DNA from: P36-A1 sp049478495
GTDB taxonomy: Bacteria; Bacillota_I; Bacilli_A; JAJDGJ01
Direction of reading: 5' to 3'
Assembly: GCF_049478495.1 (NCBI RefSeq)
Contig: NZ_CP168083.1
Span: forward strand, 1,736,001-1,800,000
DNA length: 64,000 nt
Both the position numbers and the translations under genes were made by a program. Of the stretch, positions 42,808 to 51,993 are shown piece after piece. The notes below the pieces were generated by a model. The model was not told the DNA's origin, ran no database searches, and worked only from the letters and a program-made list of their open reading frames with translations. How positions within the stretch are numbered: the first letter of the stretch is position 1; the number at the start of each line of letters is the position of its first letter.

Positions 42808-45800
42808 TTATTTTTTGTATTTGTATTTAACACCTGCAGCTATTATTGCTATTGTTAAAATTACAGCTGAAGTAATAATTAGGGTTTGTCCAGTTTGTGG
42901 TAGTTTAGATTTACCTTCTGCTTCTGTTACACCATTATTATTTGTTTTATCACTATTTTTATTACTTGTTTCATCTATTATATTTTGGTTTTCTTCATAA
43001 TATAAGTTTATTGTAAAATCATTTTCAGTAAACTTACCTGTTAATTCTTGATCTGCTTTTACAAATTTATACCCTGTTATTTTCACTGCCATATTTTTAT
43101 AGTTATAATCATTATTAAAGTTAGCAAAAAAGCTTTTGTTTTCTTTTAAAACTTTATTAGTATTTTGATCAATATAGTTTATATTTACTTTAAGTTTACT
43201 ACGAACATATGTTAGTGTAATAATATTTTCTTTATTAGTAAGTTTTCCTAGTAGTGGTTGTGAACTATTATCAAACTTATATCCTTCTATATCTATTATA
43301 TCTTTACTATCTCTAAGATCATAATCATTTCCAAGGTAATTTGTATATACTACTTTATCTTTGGCTAAAGAAACATTTTTTTCATCTACATATTTGAATG
43401 TAAGACTAGCTTGATCTTTTTTCTTAAATGTTGCAATATAGTTTTGTGATTTAGTCATAACATCATCTAGTATTGGTAGTTGTACATCCCATGCATCAAA
43501 TATATAATTTTCATCTGCAATTGGTATTGGTAATTTTGCAATGTCATCATTATTTATTTTATGATTGTATGCTAAACTAATACTTTTATTTTCATCCTTA
43601 AATTCTAAATGTCCATTTTCTTTTGCTTCAAATGTTAATGTAATATCAAAGTGTTTCCAAACTCCATAGAAAGTTTTGTCTTCTACTAAAGATTTTGTGA
43701 TTTCTTGATTTAAAGCATACTCGACTTCACCATTTTCTAATGTAGTCCAACCAATTAATTCCATTTCATTCTTTTTATCTGTAAATATCTCACCAAACAT
43801 TTTATATGGTGTATCTTTTTCTATTTTTTGGATTATAGGACTTGTTTCATTTACGCCATAATTAGCTTTATAGGTAATTGTATGAATAGTATCTTTTTTA
43901 GCAAATATAGCTTTAAATGATACATTATCTTCTATTAACAATATATTATTTGGATAATAAATAGTATTGGTATCATTATCTTTTTGCCATCCTATGAATA
44001 TTTCTTCTTTGTCTTTAGCACTACCTTTAAAATCTTTAATTATAGCACTTGTTTTATAATTGTATTTGTGAGTATCTTTTACATCATCACCAATACCATC
44101 ACTTATATCATATTTTACTGTATATGTTTGTTTTTGCCATTTCGCATACAGGTTTAAATCAGAATTTACTATCATATCATTTTTAACCTTGAAATAAGTA
44201 TTATCATTTTTTATAAACCATCCAATGAATACATCATTATTTTCATTTGTTGTAGTATTTTCTATAAAATTTGTTGGAAATACTACTTTACTATCTTTAG
44301 CTATTTCTACTTTATCTGCTAGTGTTTTATCACTTAGAGTATCTAAATAATTAATTACTACTGGATTAGCTTGCCATTTTGCATATACATTTAAACTATT
44401 TGCTGGCATTTTTAATGAAGTAAAATCTACTTCTTGAGTTAATTGTTCATCATAGAACCAACCCTTGAATGTATATCCATCTTTATCTGGTGTTGATGGT
44501 TTATCTACAATGCTTTCATATTTTAGTTGAGAATAAACCAATTTAAAATCATCATTTATTAAACCACCATTCAGATCAAATACTACATCATATCTATTAC
44601 GTTTGAAGAAGTGATTAGAGTTTTCTTCTGTTGTTTTTTCACAGTTCAAGACACATGTAAATCCTTTAATTTCATCTGGAATATAATATTTATGCATTAA
44701 TTTAGGTTCAGAATATTTTATGGTGTTATTAAGTATGTAATTAGTTGTATTTATTTGATCATCGGCAACATCAGTATCTATAGGTTCAGTATAATAATTT
44801 CTGTCATGATTTTCATTTATTATTTTTATCTCTGTAATATTCAAATAGAAAGTTGTAACATTATTAACATCTGATCTTTCTACTATTAATTTATCTAAAA
44901 ATTCAGGATTATGACTTCTATTTAAAGTGCTATCGACACCTTCACCACCGACATTTGAATAATTCCACCCATACATTTTATATATTATTGGATATTTTAT
45001 ATCATTATCTTTTGGAAATAACTCTTTAATATTTTGCATGTATTTGGCTTGAAAGCTATATTTTCCACCATCTTTTTTATATGTTTTGCCATTAACATCC
45101 ATGCTACCTAATATCATTCTAAAATCATCGATATTAAAATACAGTGTAAATAGTTTTCGTTTATAAAAGACATTTATTGTAGTATTACCTTCACCATCTA
45201 CTTCTTTGCTTTGACTTAAATAGTAATCACTATATCTAAGAACATTAAGTCCTTGTAATTGTAAATCTTTTAAGTAAGTATCAGCAGTATTTTTATCTAC
45301 AGTAACTGTATTTCCAGTAACAGTTTCTAGATTACCCACATTTTTTATTAAATCATAATATTGAGTATCTTCTTTTATATCTGCAATTGTGTTATCACTT
45401 TTTTCTAACCAAAAAGCGATGTTATATGTTGTTTTATCAATATCATAGATTGCATATAAATTAGTATTTTCTATTATTGGCGTTTTAAAATCAAAACTAG
45501 TACTACCTTTTGAATCTAAAGACCAATTTTTAAATGTATATCCTTTTTTAGTTGGAATATTTTTAATATCTATTGTTTTATTATCCAAGACATTAATGTA
45601 AGTTGGTCCACTAAAAGTACCACCATTCATATTTAATTTCACATAGTGAACTTTATTAATATCAGCTATTAAATTGGTATCTGTTGTTATTGATGTTGAA
45701 AAATCAAACTCTTTTTTATCTTTATCATTTTCATCATACCAATAGTTTAAACTACTACCTTCATTTAAATCTAGTTCTGTTTCACTTGGCAAATAGTTTT

Positions 45801-46266
45801 TAACCTTGTCTAAGCTAGAATTTTTTTCTATTGTTAATGTTTTTACTATATAAGTATTATCTTCATTTTTTATAAGATAGTTTATATTTATTGTTGTTGA
45901 AAATCTAGCATATAAAGTTATGTCTTGCACAACTTTTATCTTAGCATCTGCTTTTTGTTTAAATTCACTATCTAAATACCACCCTAGAAATGATGTTTGA
46001 CTATCATTTAATTTTGGTACTAAATTTATAGAATACATAGTATCTTTTTCTACTGTTTTAGTATCTATAATTTCATTATTGCTGTTGTATGTAATCTTAT
46101 ACTCTTCTACATTTAAATCTTGTACATCTTCCTTAGTTCTTGTTTTTTCAATATTACTATTAACTTGTGTTGCATTAACAATAAAGCTGTTACTGTAACC
46201 AAATACCAAAGTTAGTACAAATATTAATAGGTATATCGGTTTAAATTTATTATATTTCTTCTTCAT
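42808..46266 (-). CDS. sortase-anchored repeat protein with InlB-type and MucBP-like domains (LPQTG)
   Basis: 1152 aa from the ATG at 46266 (MKKKYNKFKPIYLLIFVLTL), with GAGGGA upstream; the open frame before it has no RBS. After a signal peptide ending near VNATQVN come several Listeria-Bacteroides (InlB B) repeats: FLGWYLDSEFKQ, TFKNWSLDSKGSTSFDF, FKGWFYDEQLTQEV, FIGWFIKNDN, FIGWQKDND, LIGWTTLENGEVEY. Toward the C-terminus are two MucBP-type units (ASLTFKYVDEKNVSL and KVNINYIDQNTNKVL). The end has LPQTG, a hydrophobic helix and KYKYKK, so sortase should attach it to the cell wall. Likely adhesin. No sortase gene is in the window. An IS3 element begins 331 bp upstream of its start. Confidence 0.93.
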   Translation of the reverse strand: MKKKYNKFKPIYLLIFVLTLVFGYSNSFIVNATQVNSNIEKTRTKEDVQDLNVEEYKITYNSNNEIIDTKTVEKDTMYSINLVPKLNDSQTSFLGWYLDSEFKQKADAKIKVVQDITLYARFSTTININYLIKNEDNTYIVKTLTIEKNSSLDKVKNYLPSETELDLNEGSSLNYWYDENDKDKKEFDFSTSITTDTNLIADINKVHYVKLNMNGGTFSGPTYINVLDNKTIDIKNIPTKKGYTFKNWSLDSKGSTSFDFKTPIIENTNLYAIYDIDKTTYNIAFWLEKSDNTIADIKEDTQYYDLIKNVGNLETVTGNTVTVDKNTADTYLKDLQLQGLNVLRYSDYYLSQSKEVDGEGNTTINVFYKRKLFTLYFNIDDFRMILGSMDVNGKTYKKDGGKYSFQAKYMQNIKELFPKDNDIKYPIIYKMYGWNYSNVGGEGVDSTLNRSHNPEFLDKLIVERSDVNNVTTFYLNITEIKIINENHDRNYYTEPIDTDVADDQINTTNYILNNTIKYSEPKLMHKYYIPDEIKGFTCVLNCEKTTEENSNHFFKRNRYDVVFDLNGGLINDDFKLVYSQLKYESIVDKPSTPDKDGYTFKGWFYDEQLTQEVDFTSLKMPANSLNVYAKWQANPVVINYLDTLSDKTLADKVEIAKDSKVVFPTNFIENTTTNENNDVFIGWFIKNDNTYFKVKNDMIVNSDLNLYAKWQKQTYTVKYDISDGIGDDVKDTHKYNYKTSAIIKDFKGSAKDKEEIFIGWQKDNDTNTIYYPNNILLIEDNVSFKAIFAKKDTIHTITYKANYGVNETSPIIQKIEKDTPYKMFGEIFTDKKNEMELIGWTTLENGEVEYALNQEITKSLVEDKTFYGVWKHFDITLTFEAKENGHLEFKDENKSISLAYNHKINNDDIAKLPIPIADENYIFDAWDVQLPILDDVMTKSQNYIATFKKKDQASLTFKYVDEKNVSLAKDKVVYTNYLGNDYDLRDSKDIIDIEGYKFDNSSQPLLGKLTNKENIITLTYVRSKLKVNINYIDQNTNKVLKENKSFFANFNNDYNYKNMAVKITGYKFVKADQELTGKFTENDFTINLYYEENQNIIDETSNKNSDKTNNNGVTEAEGKSKLPQTGQTLIITSAVILTIAIIAAGVKYKYKK

Positions 46267-46597
46267 TTTTATTCCCTCGTCTCTTAGTTTATATATGCTT
46301 ACATAGTAACATTTAAAGCAATATAAAAGATTTTTCACTAATTTTTTTAAAGAAACTTTTACCGATAAGATATTAGCACTATACAATATCTAGATATATT
46401 AATTATAGTTAAACTTTAACTTCACAATTATGAGTTATTTTAATGTGATTATTGTGTTATGTGTCTTTGTGCCTTTTCATAATAATCTATTGTTTATATT
46501 TATATCTGATTATGTTCTTGTATTGAATAATTTGTTAACTGATCTTTAAAATATTTATTATTTAGAGGTTAAAAAAAGACTTCTATTTAATATGATA
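46267..46597. other. adhesin upstream region up to the IS element
   Basis: No open frame with an RBS. It holds the promoter of the surface-protein gene, but I could not choose one -35/-10 pair with confidence. The IS left end lies at 46598, so its insertion may have removed or added control elements. Confidence 0.5.
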
Positions 46598-46624
46598 TGA
46601 TACCTCTAAAGTGGACAGTGTAAA
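46598..46624 (+). repeat. left terminal inverted repeat of the IS3-family element
   Basis: Reads TGATACCTCTAAAGT then GGACAGTGTAAA. 22/27 identical to the right repeat. Confidence 0.85.
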
Positions 46625-46662
46625 AAAACAAATTACACTAAATATTTTGGAGGTGTTTTATT

Positions 46663-47373
46663 ATGGGAAGAAAAGCTAAATTCAGTTTTGAGATAAAGAT
46701 GAAAACTGTATTAGACATAGTTGGTGGGGTCGAATCAGTTAGTAATGCTGCGTATAGATTAACTGTAAATGAATCCACTATAAGAAGATGGTTAAATAAA
46801 TATATAAGCAATGGTGAACAAGCATTGATAACCAATAAATTTAATAAGTCTTATTCAACTGATTTGAAAAATTATGCAATTAATGATTATATTAATGGAT
46901 TAGGTTCTTTAAATGATATCATCGGTAAATATAATATAAGCTCAATCAGTATTTTACAATCTTGGATTAATAAGTATAATAATCATATAGAAACAAAGGC
47001 TCATAAGCCTTTAGAAAGTAATGGTGTCTATATGAAAGACAATAATAAATATACTTATGATCAAAAGTTAGCTATTGCAAAATATTGTATTGAAAATAGC
47101 TTAAATTATATCGATACTGCTAGTAAGTATAAAACTAGTTATTCTAACGTTTACAATTGGACTAGAAAATATTTAAAGGATGGAGTTGATGGTTTAAAAG
47201 ATAATCGTGGTCGCAAGAAAGATGATAGTGAATTAGATGAAATTGAACTACTTCAGCGTGATAATTCAAGACTAAAAAGAGAATTGGAATTGAAAGAACT
47301 AGAGAATAAAATTCTAAAAAAGCTAGAAGAGAAAGAAAGGAGCGTGTTACTTTCACGCCGAAAAATGAAATAG
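46663..47373 (+). CDS. IS3-family OrfA (DNA-binding part)
   Basis: 236 aa. RBS GGAGGTG before ATG. Two helix-turn-helix units: SVSNAAYRLTVNESTIRRWL at about residues 25-45 and YIDTASKYKTSYSNVYNWTR at about 145-165, followed by a leucine-rich coiled coil from about LQRDNSRLKRELELKELENK, as in the IS150 group. Alone it acts as a repressor or DNA-binding component; by -1 slippage at 47316-47322 it is fused to OrfB. The natural stop is 47371-47373. Confidence 0.92.
   Translation: MGRKAKFSFEIKMKTVLDIVGGVESVSNAAYRLTVNESTIRRWLNKYISNGEQALITNKFNKSYSTDLKNYAINDYINGLGSLNDIIGKYNISSISILQSWINKYNNHIETKAHKPLESNGVYMKDNNKYTYDQKLAIAKYCIENSLNYIDTASKYKTSYSNVYNWTRKYLKDGVDGLKDNRGRKKDDSELDEIELLQRDNSRLKRELELKELENKILKKLEEKERSVLLSRRKMK
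47316..47322 (+). other. programmed -1 frameshift site (A AAA AAG)
   Basis: In the orfA frame the codons CTA AAA AAG contain the heptamer A AAA AAG. After slipping back by one base the reading continues as GCT AGA AGA into orfB. A Shine-Dalgarno-like AGGAG shortly downstream may be part of the signal or a coincidence. OrfB has no independent start nearby, so the fusion is needed. Confidence 0.85.
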
Positions 47374-48350
47374 AATATGAATTAGTAAAGGCATTTTATA
47401 GTGAAGGAATTAGTATTAAATTTACTTGTAAAATATTAAAACTAAATAGAAGTAGTTATTACAAATGGTTAAAAAGATCAGAATCAAAGCAAGATATAGA
47501 AAATATAGAAATCTATAAGTTTATTAAGCAAAAACAAGAGGAATATAAATATATATTTGGTTATAGAATAATGTGTGCAATGGTTAATAGAGAATTTTGC
47601 GCAAATTATAATCCTAAAAGAATATATCGTATTATGAAAATATCAAACCTTCAGGCAAAAATTAGAAAGAGCTCTAAACCAAAATATATTAGAAGTACTC
47701 CTGAAGTAGTTGCACAAAATATTATGAACAGAGATTTTAGCACTAATTTACCAAATGAAAAATGGTGTTGTGATGTTACTGAGTTTAAAATATCATCAAC
47801 AGGATTAAAACTATATTTGGCAGCTATTATAGATTTGTTTGATAATACAATAGTTGGATATCAAATATCCGAAAGAAACGATAATATATTAGTATTCGAT
47901 GCATATAGAGAAGCAATAAATAATAACCCTAATTCTAAAGCTATGTTTCATAGCGATAGAGGTTATCAGTTCACATCAAAAGCATTTAAAAGAATGTTGG
48001 AAGATCAAAACATGGTACAAAGTATGTCACGAGTTGGAAGGTGTATAGATAATGGTCCAATCGAGAAATTCTGGGCAATACTAAAAACTGAAATGGTAGA
48101 TTACAATAAAGCAAATAGTATATCTGAGTTAAAAGATTATATTATTGAACACATATACTTCTATAATAATATAAGATTACAACCTAGATTTAACTATAAA
48201 ACACCAATAGAAGTTAGAAATGAAGCTTTAGATCAGATTAAAAATAATTTAGTGGTTGTAACTTATCCAATCGTTCCAAATCCTAAAGTGGTTAAATACT
48301 GGGAAAATATAGATAGAAAAAACAATATAACTCAAACAACTTGTGTTTAA
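47322..48350 (+). CDS. IS3-family OrfB transposase (integrase core), made as OrfAB fusion
   Basis: 342 aa in the -1 frame, beginning at the slip. HTH_21-type part (GISIKFTCKILKLNRSSYYK), then the rve/DDE core: first Asp in EKWCCDVTEF, second Asp in MFHSDRGYQFTS, Glu in CIDNGPIEKFWAILKTEM. The order and spacing are correct and the frame has no breaks. The combined OrfAB would be about 562 aa, which performs transposition through the circle intermediate known for IS3 elements. Confidence 0.92.
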   Translation, partial: ARRERKERVTFTPKNEIEYELVKAFYSEGISIKFTCKILKLNRSSYYKWLKRSESKQDIENIEIYKFIKQKQEEYKYIFGYRIMCAMVNREFCANYNPKRIYRIMKISNLQAKIRKSSKPKYIRSTPEVVAQNIMNRDFSTNLPNEKWCCDVTEFKISSTGLKLYLAAIIDLFDNTIVGYQISERNDNILVFDAYREAINNNPNSKAMFHSDRGYQFTSKAFKRMLEDQNMVQSMSRVGRCIDNGPIEKFWAILKTEMVDYNKANSISELKDYIIEHIYFYNNIRLQPRFNYKTPIEVRNEALDQIKNNLVVVTYPIVPNPKVVKYWENIDRKNNITQTTCV

Positions 48351-48379
48351 GCTATATTGCAATGTTAAGAATTTAATTA

Positions 48380-48406
48380 TTTACACTGTCTACTTGACGG
48401 GTGTCA
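48380..48406 (-). repeat. right terminal inverted repeat of the IS3-family element
   Basis: Reverse complement reads TGACACCCGTCAAGT then AGACAGTGTAAA. Right edge ends in CA. Confidence 0.85.
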
Positions 48407-48441
48407 GTTCAATATTTATAGAAATCTCTTTTTTTTTGAGT

Positions 48442-48789
48442 TTAATTTGTTAAAAATACTGCATTCATTTTGTTAATAACATACTTTCTAAAAACTTTAG
48501 CTTTTTTAGAGTTTAATTTAAAAGATAAAGCAATAACTACTTCAAGGTTATAAAATTCTTCATAGTATAAGTATTGGTTCTTAATGGTTTTGAGTGCTTT
48601 TTTCACAACTATGGTTTTCTTTAATTCTTTTGATTTAAATATTTTATAAATTTCATCAAGAACATATCTTTCTTTCACTTGAAATAGGAGTGCAATTTCT
48701 TCTACACTTAGGTATACTGAATCTTCAAGTATTGGTACTCTTACAATTACTTCTAATGCATCGTCTAATATTTTGATTTTCTTGTTCAT
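48442..48789 (-). CDS. short RhuM-like protein (virulence-associated RhuM family N-terminal part)
   Basis: 115 aa. VRVPILEDSVYLSVEEIALL, FQVKERYVLDEIYKIFKSKE, LYYEEFYNLEVVIALSFKLN and SKKAKVFRKYVINKM follow the RhuM pattern (WLTQxQMAELF, HxxNIYxxGEL, YNLDxIIxVGYRxNSxRAxxFRxWA). Members are usually 300 aa or more; this one ends soon after that segment and its stop lies 36 bp from the IS right end, so it may be a truncated remnant or a true small form. RBS AAGGAGAAAAAGC before the ATG. Function unknown. Confidence 0.65.
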   Translation of the reverse strand: MNKKIKILDDALEVIVRVPILEDSVYLSVEEIALLFQVKERYVLDEIYKIFKSKELKKTIVVKKALKTIKNQYLYYEEFYNLEVVIALSFKLNSKKAKVFRKYVINKMNAVFLTN

Positions 48790-48916
48790 GCTTTTTCTCC
48801 TTACTATTTATTTTTTTATTATTTAGTTAGGATTAATATTTATTTATACATCTATTATAACAATGTATTTAATAAAGTACTTTAAAATTCAGAAAATCTT
48901 CAGTATTTTTTATGTG

Positions 48917-49618
48917 TTATTTCTTTTTACAAACTATTATTGTTAAATCTAGATTTAGGTTTGTTTCTAATATGTTTTCATCACTTTCCCACAGTGGAGG
49001 GTTAATGTCAGTTAATGCTTGTTGATCTTCTCTTGCTACTAGGATATCTTTTTTTATTTCTTTTTGACTTAGTATTTCAAATTTTGTTGTTAATTCATTA
49101 TAAAATCGTTCTTTTGCATTACTTTTATAAGTATTAGCTGCAGCACTAATCATTTCATTTGGAATTACTTTTATTAGTAATCCTTCATTTTTTAGTACTT
49201 TGTGAAATTGGTCATAGTTATTTGGAGATAAAATATTTATTATTACATCAATACTCTCACTATTAAAAGGTAGATTATTTATATCAGCAATTGCAAAGTT
49301 TATTTCTGAATATAATAAGGATGCTTGTTCTATGGCATTTTTGCTTAAATCTATTCCATACACAATGTTGTTATTAGTTAGTTTATTTAGTATGCTTCCT
49401 TCTCCACAACCTGAGTCTAAGATGATTTTATCTTTAATTTTATATTCTTGAAATATTTTTAATAACTCATCTATTAGATCATTGAAATAACCTTTTTCTA
49501 TTAGTTGATGTCTTGCCTTAAAAACTTTGTCAGTATATATTTCTAAGTAATTTTCTTGGATAAAGTCTAAATATTTGTTGTTATCTATATATTCTGTATT
49601 ATTGTATATGTTTTTCAT
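48917..49618 (-). CDS. class I SAM methyltransferase, RlmA-like (23S rRNA m1G) without zinc finger
   Basis: 233 aa. KVFKARHQLIEKGYFNDLID, DSGCGEGSILNKL, YGIDLSKNAIEQASLL, FAIADINNLPFNSESIDVII, NILSPNNYDQFHKVLKNEGL and LIKVIPNEM match the RlmA(I/II)/TlrB family closely. The first 40-45 residues with the four-cysteine zinc finger of that family are absent, and no cysteine lies in the N-terminal region. rRNA recognition may therefore differ, or this may be a related resistance-type enzyme. RBS AGGAGT. Ends in front of no terminator; the IS region follows downstream. Confidence 0.78.
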   Translation of the reverse strand: MKNIYNNTEYIDNNKYLDFIQENYLEIYTDKVFKARHQLIEKGYFNDLIDELLKIFQEYKIKDKIILDSGCGEGSILNKLTNNNIVYGIDLSKNAIEQASLLYSEINFAIADINNLPFNSESIDVIINILSPNNYDQFHKVLKNEGLLIKVIPNEMISAAANTYKSNAKERFYNELTTKFEILSQKEIKKDILVAREDQQALTDINPPLWESDENILETNLNLDLTIIVCKKK

Positions 49619-49670
49619 TGCTATTACTCCTGTTTTTTTATTTATTGTATCATAAATTTTATTATATATT

Positions 49671-49710
49671 AAAGCCCAATGTTACTAAATTTCTTTCAAC
49701 ATTGGGCTTT
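49671..49710 (-). terminator. htpG terminator
   Basis: AAAGCCCAATGTT pairs with AACATTGGGCTTT over a 14-base loop, 17 bp past the htpG stop, followed by AATATATAAT on the minus strand. The tail is weak but the stem is long. Confidence 0.75.
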
Positions 49711-49726
49711 GATTAAAATATTTATT

Positions 49727-51619
49727 TTAGTTTTTTGAAGCTTTTAACATTACTCTTGTAAGTATGTTTGAATATTCTATTGGATCTTCTATTTTAAGAC
49801 CTTCTATTAATAATGCTTGGTTATATAACAATTTAGCAAAATCATTGATATTTGAAGTATCTTCTTTATATAATTTATCTATTGATTGTAGTAGTTCATG
49901 ATCTACATTTATTTCTAATACTTTTGAAGCTTTAACATTTTGATTATCTGGCATTGCTGCTAGTGTTTTTTCCATTTCTATTGAAATGTTGTCTTTAGAA
50001 GTTAAAGCTACTGGATTACTTTTTAAGCGTGAGCTTACTATTACTTCACTTACATTATCTTTCAAGCTTTCTTGTAATGCTTCTATTAATCCTTTATTTT
50101 CTTTTGTTTTTTCTTCTACTTCTTCTTTTTGTTTATCATCTTTATAAAAGTCTGCACTTTGCACTGATAAGAATTTTTTACCTTCATATTCATTTAAGAT
50201 ATTGATTGCAAATTCATCTACTTCATGTGTAAAGTATAATATTTCTCTTTCATCATCTAATAAATCTTCCATTATTGGTAATTTATTAATTTGTTCTATT
50301 GAACTTCCTGCTACATAATATATTTCTTTTTGTTCTTCTGGCATTCTTTCAACATATTCTTTTAAAGTTACATATTGATCGCTTTTAGTTGTTTTATACA
50401 TCACTAAGTCTTTCATCATGTCTTTATTTGCTCCAAAGTTGTCATACATTCCAAAGACTAGTTGTTGATCAAATTCTGCATAAAATTGATTGTATAAATC
50501 TCTTTCTTTACTTTGCATTATTAATAATTCATTTTTTATTTTTTTATCAATTGCTTTTGCTAGTTTAGATACTACTTGATCATGTTGTAACATTTCTCTT
50601 GATATATTTAAGTTAATATCATCACTATCAATTATTCCTTTAACAAATTTAAATGCATCACTTACTAAGTAATCAACATCAGATTCTATTAGAATACTTT
50701 TTGAATATAGATCTATTTGCTTTTTATATGTTGGTGCATAAAAGTCCATTCCTTTATGTGCTGGTATATATAAAAGCATTGAGTAATTTAAATTTCCTTC
50801 TACTTTTTTATGGATTGTTTTTAATGGCTTTTGCCAATCATAAAATTTAGACATGTAGAAATTTTCATACTCTTCATCACTTACTTGTCCTTTATCTTTT
50901 TTCCAAATTGCTTTCATTGAATTTAGTGTTACTATTTCTTTTCTTAAAGTATATTTATCATATTGTGGATTACCATCTTCATCTACTTCATAATCTTTGA
51001 CTTCTTTTTCCATTAATATTGGATATTTCACAAAGTCTGAATATTTTTTTACTAATTCTTCGATTGTTTCTTCTTCTAAATATTTATTGAACTCTTCTTC
51101 TTCTTTTAAATAAAGTGTGATAGTTGTTCCATATTGTTCTAATTCTGCTGGTTCAATTTCATAGCTATCTATTCCATCACTTGTCCATTTAAAAGCTTGA
51201 TTATCTATTTGTTTTGAGATAACTTCTACTTTATTAGCGACTATAAAACTTGAGTAGAAACCTACTCCAAATTGTCCTATTACATCTATATCTTTTAATT
51301 TGTTTTCTTCTAGTTGGTTGATAAATTCTTTTGATCCTGAATGGGCTATTGTACCAAGATTTTTTTCTAGTTCTTCTTGAGACATTCCTATTCCATTATC
51401 GATAAAACTGATTGTTCTGTTTTCTTTATCTATTTTAATTTCTATTTTTAAATCACTTTCTTCATAGTTTTTATCTTGCAATGAAATAAAGTGTCTTTTA
51501 TCTAGTGCATCACTTGCATTAGATATTATTTCTCTTAAAAATATCTCCTTGTTTGAATAAATTGAATGAATCATCAATTCTAGTAATTGTTTTGATTCGG
51601 CTTTAAATTCTTTTTTCAT
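49727..51619 (-). CDS. htpG: Hsp90 chaperone HtpG
   Basis: 630 aa from the ATG at 51619, with AGGAGTG upstream; GTG three codons earlier is also open. ATP-binding GHKL motifs: LREIISNASDALDKRH, SFIDNGIGMSQEEL, LGTIAHSGSKEF and GQFGVGFYSSFIVA. Middle-domain segments (NLNISREMLQ) and C-terminal dimerisation region follow. Length is that of bacterial Hsp90. Monocistronic. Confidence 0.97.
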   Translation of the reverse strand: MKKEFKAESKQLLELMIHSIYSNKEIFLREIISNASDALDKRHFISLQDKNYEESDLKIEIKIDKENRTISFIDNGIGMSQEELEKNLGTIAHSGSKEFINQLEENKLKDIDVIGQFGVGFYSSFIVANKVEVISKQIDNQAFKWTSDGIDSYEIEPAELEQYGTTITLYLKEEEEFNKYLEEETIEELVKKYSDFVKYPILMEKEVKDYEVDEDGNPQYDKYTLRKEIVTLNSMKAIWKKDKGQVSDEEYENFYMSKFYDWQKPLKTIHKKVEGNLNYSMLLYIPAHKGMDFYAPTYKKQIDLYSKSILIESDVDYLVSDAFKFVKGIIDSDDINLNISREMLQHDQVVSKLAKAIDKKIKNELLIMQSKERDLYNQFYAEFDQQLVFGMYDNFGANKDMMKDLVMYKTTKSDQYVTLKEYVERMPEEQKEIYYVAGSSIEQINKLPIMEDLLDDEREILYFTHEVDEFAINILNEYEGKKFLSVQSADFYKDDKQKEEVEEKTKENKGLIEALQESLKDNVSEVIVSSRLKSNPVALTSKDNISIEMEKTLAAMPDNQNVKASKVLEINVDHELLQSIDKLYKEDTSNINDFAKLLYNQALLIEGLKIEDPIEYSNILTRVMLKASKN

Positions 51620-51796
51620 TTTTATCACTCCTCTTACTAGATTATAATATTTGTTTTCTTAAATTTCAATATGTTTTGGCACTTGTCCACATTAAGTGCT
51701 AATTTAAAATTAATAGTGCTGTTTCATTTAATAACTATTATATCTAGGTTAAAATAGTTATTATAAACTTAATAGTGGCTTATCTATATTAATAAG

Positions 51797-51825
51797 TTGA
51801 CTTTTATTAAGGTCTACTTTATAAT
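51797..51825 (+). promoter_or_regulatory. promoter of the P-type ATPase gene
   Basis: -35 TTGACT (51797-51802), 17-base spacer, -10 TATAAT (51820-51825). Predicted start about 51832, just at the riboswitch. Confidence 0.82.
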
Positions 51826-51835
51826 ACACTGTAAT

Positions 51836-51966
51836 AAGGGAGTAACTAGCGGTTAGAATTAACTGGTGCAAAAGCCAACAGCCGATTATTTTAGATAATC
51901 TGGTTTTGCATTAAAAAGTGAGACTTATGGATAGCACAAAAGACTATTCATAAGTCTTTTGTTTTG
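51836..51966 (+). promoter_or_regulatory. yybP-ykoY (manganese) riboswitch with terminator
   Basis: After the promoter comes AAGGGAGTAACTAGC, the loop-1 signature of this class, and later GTGAGACTTATG, the closing GAGAC signature. Between them GCAAAAGCCAACAG can pair with CTGGTTTTGC. The 3' part forms a terminator: GACTTATGGATAG (51922-51934) with CTATTCATAAGTC (51944-51956), then TTTTGTTTTG. Members of this class sense Mn2+ and often precede Ca/Mn P-type ATPases, as here. The match was made by eye. Confidence 0.72.
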
Positions 51967-51993
51967 TATTATTAAATGAAAAGGAGAATGCAT

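Larger units (their letters stand above)
46598..48406 (+). mobile_element. complete IS3-family (IS150-like) insertion sequence
   Basis: 1809 bp. Terminal inverted repeats of 27 bp, left starting TGATACCTCTAAAGT (46598-46624) and right (reverse complement) TGACACCCGTCAAGT (48380-48406), match at 22 of 27 positions and begin with TG, end with CA. Inside are orfA, an A AAA AAG slippage site and orfB with an undamaged DDE triad. Flanking bases (ATA on the left, GTT on the right) show no obvious target duplication, so the insertion is old or was rearranged. It lies between the adhesin and the RhuM-like gene. Likely still able to make transposase. Confidence 0.9.
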
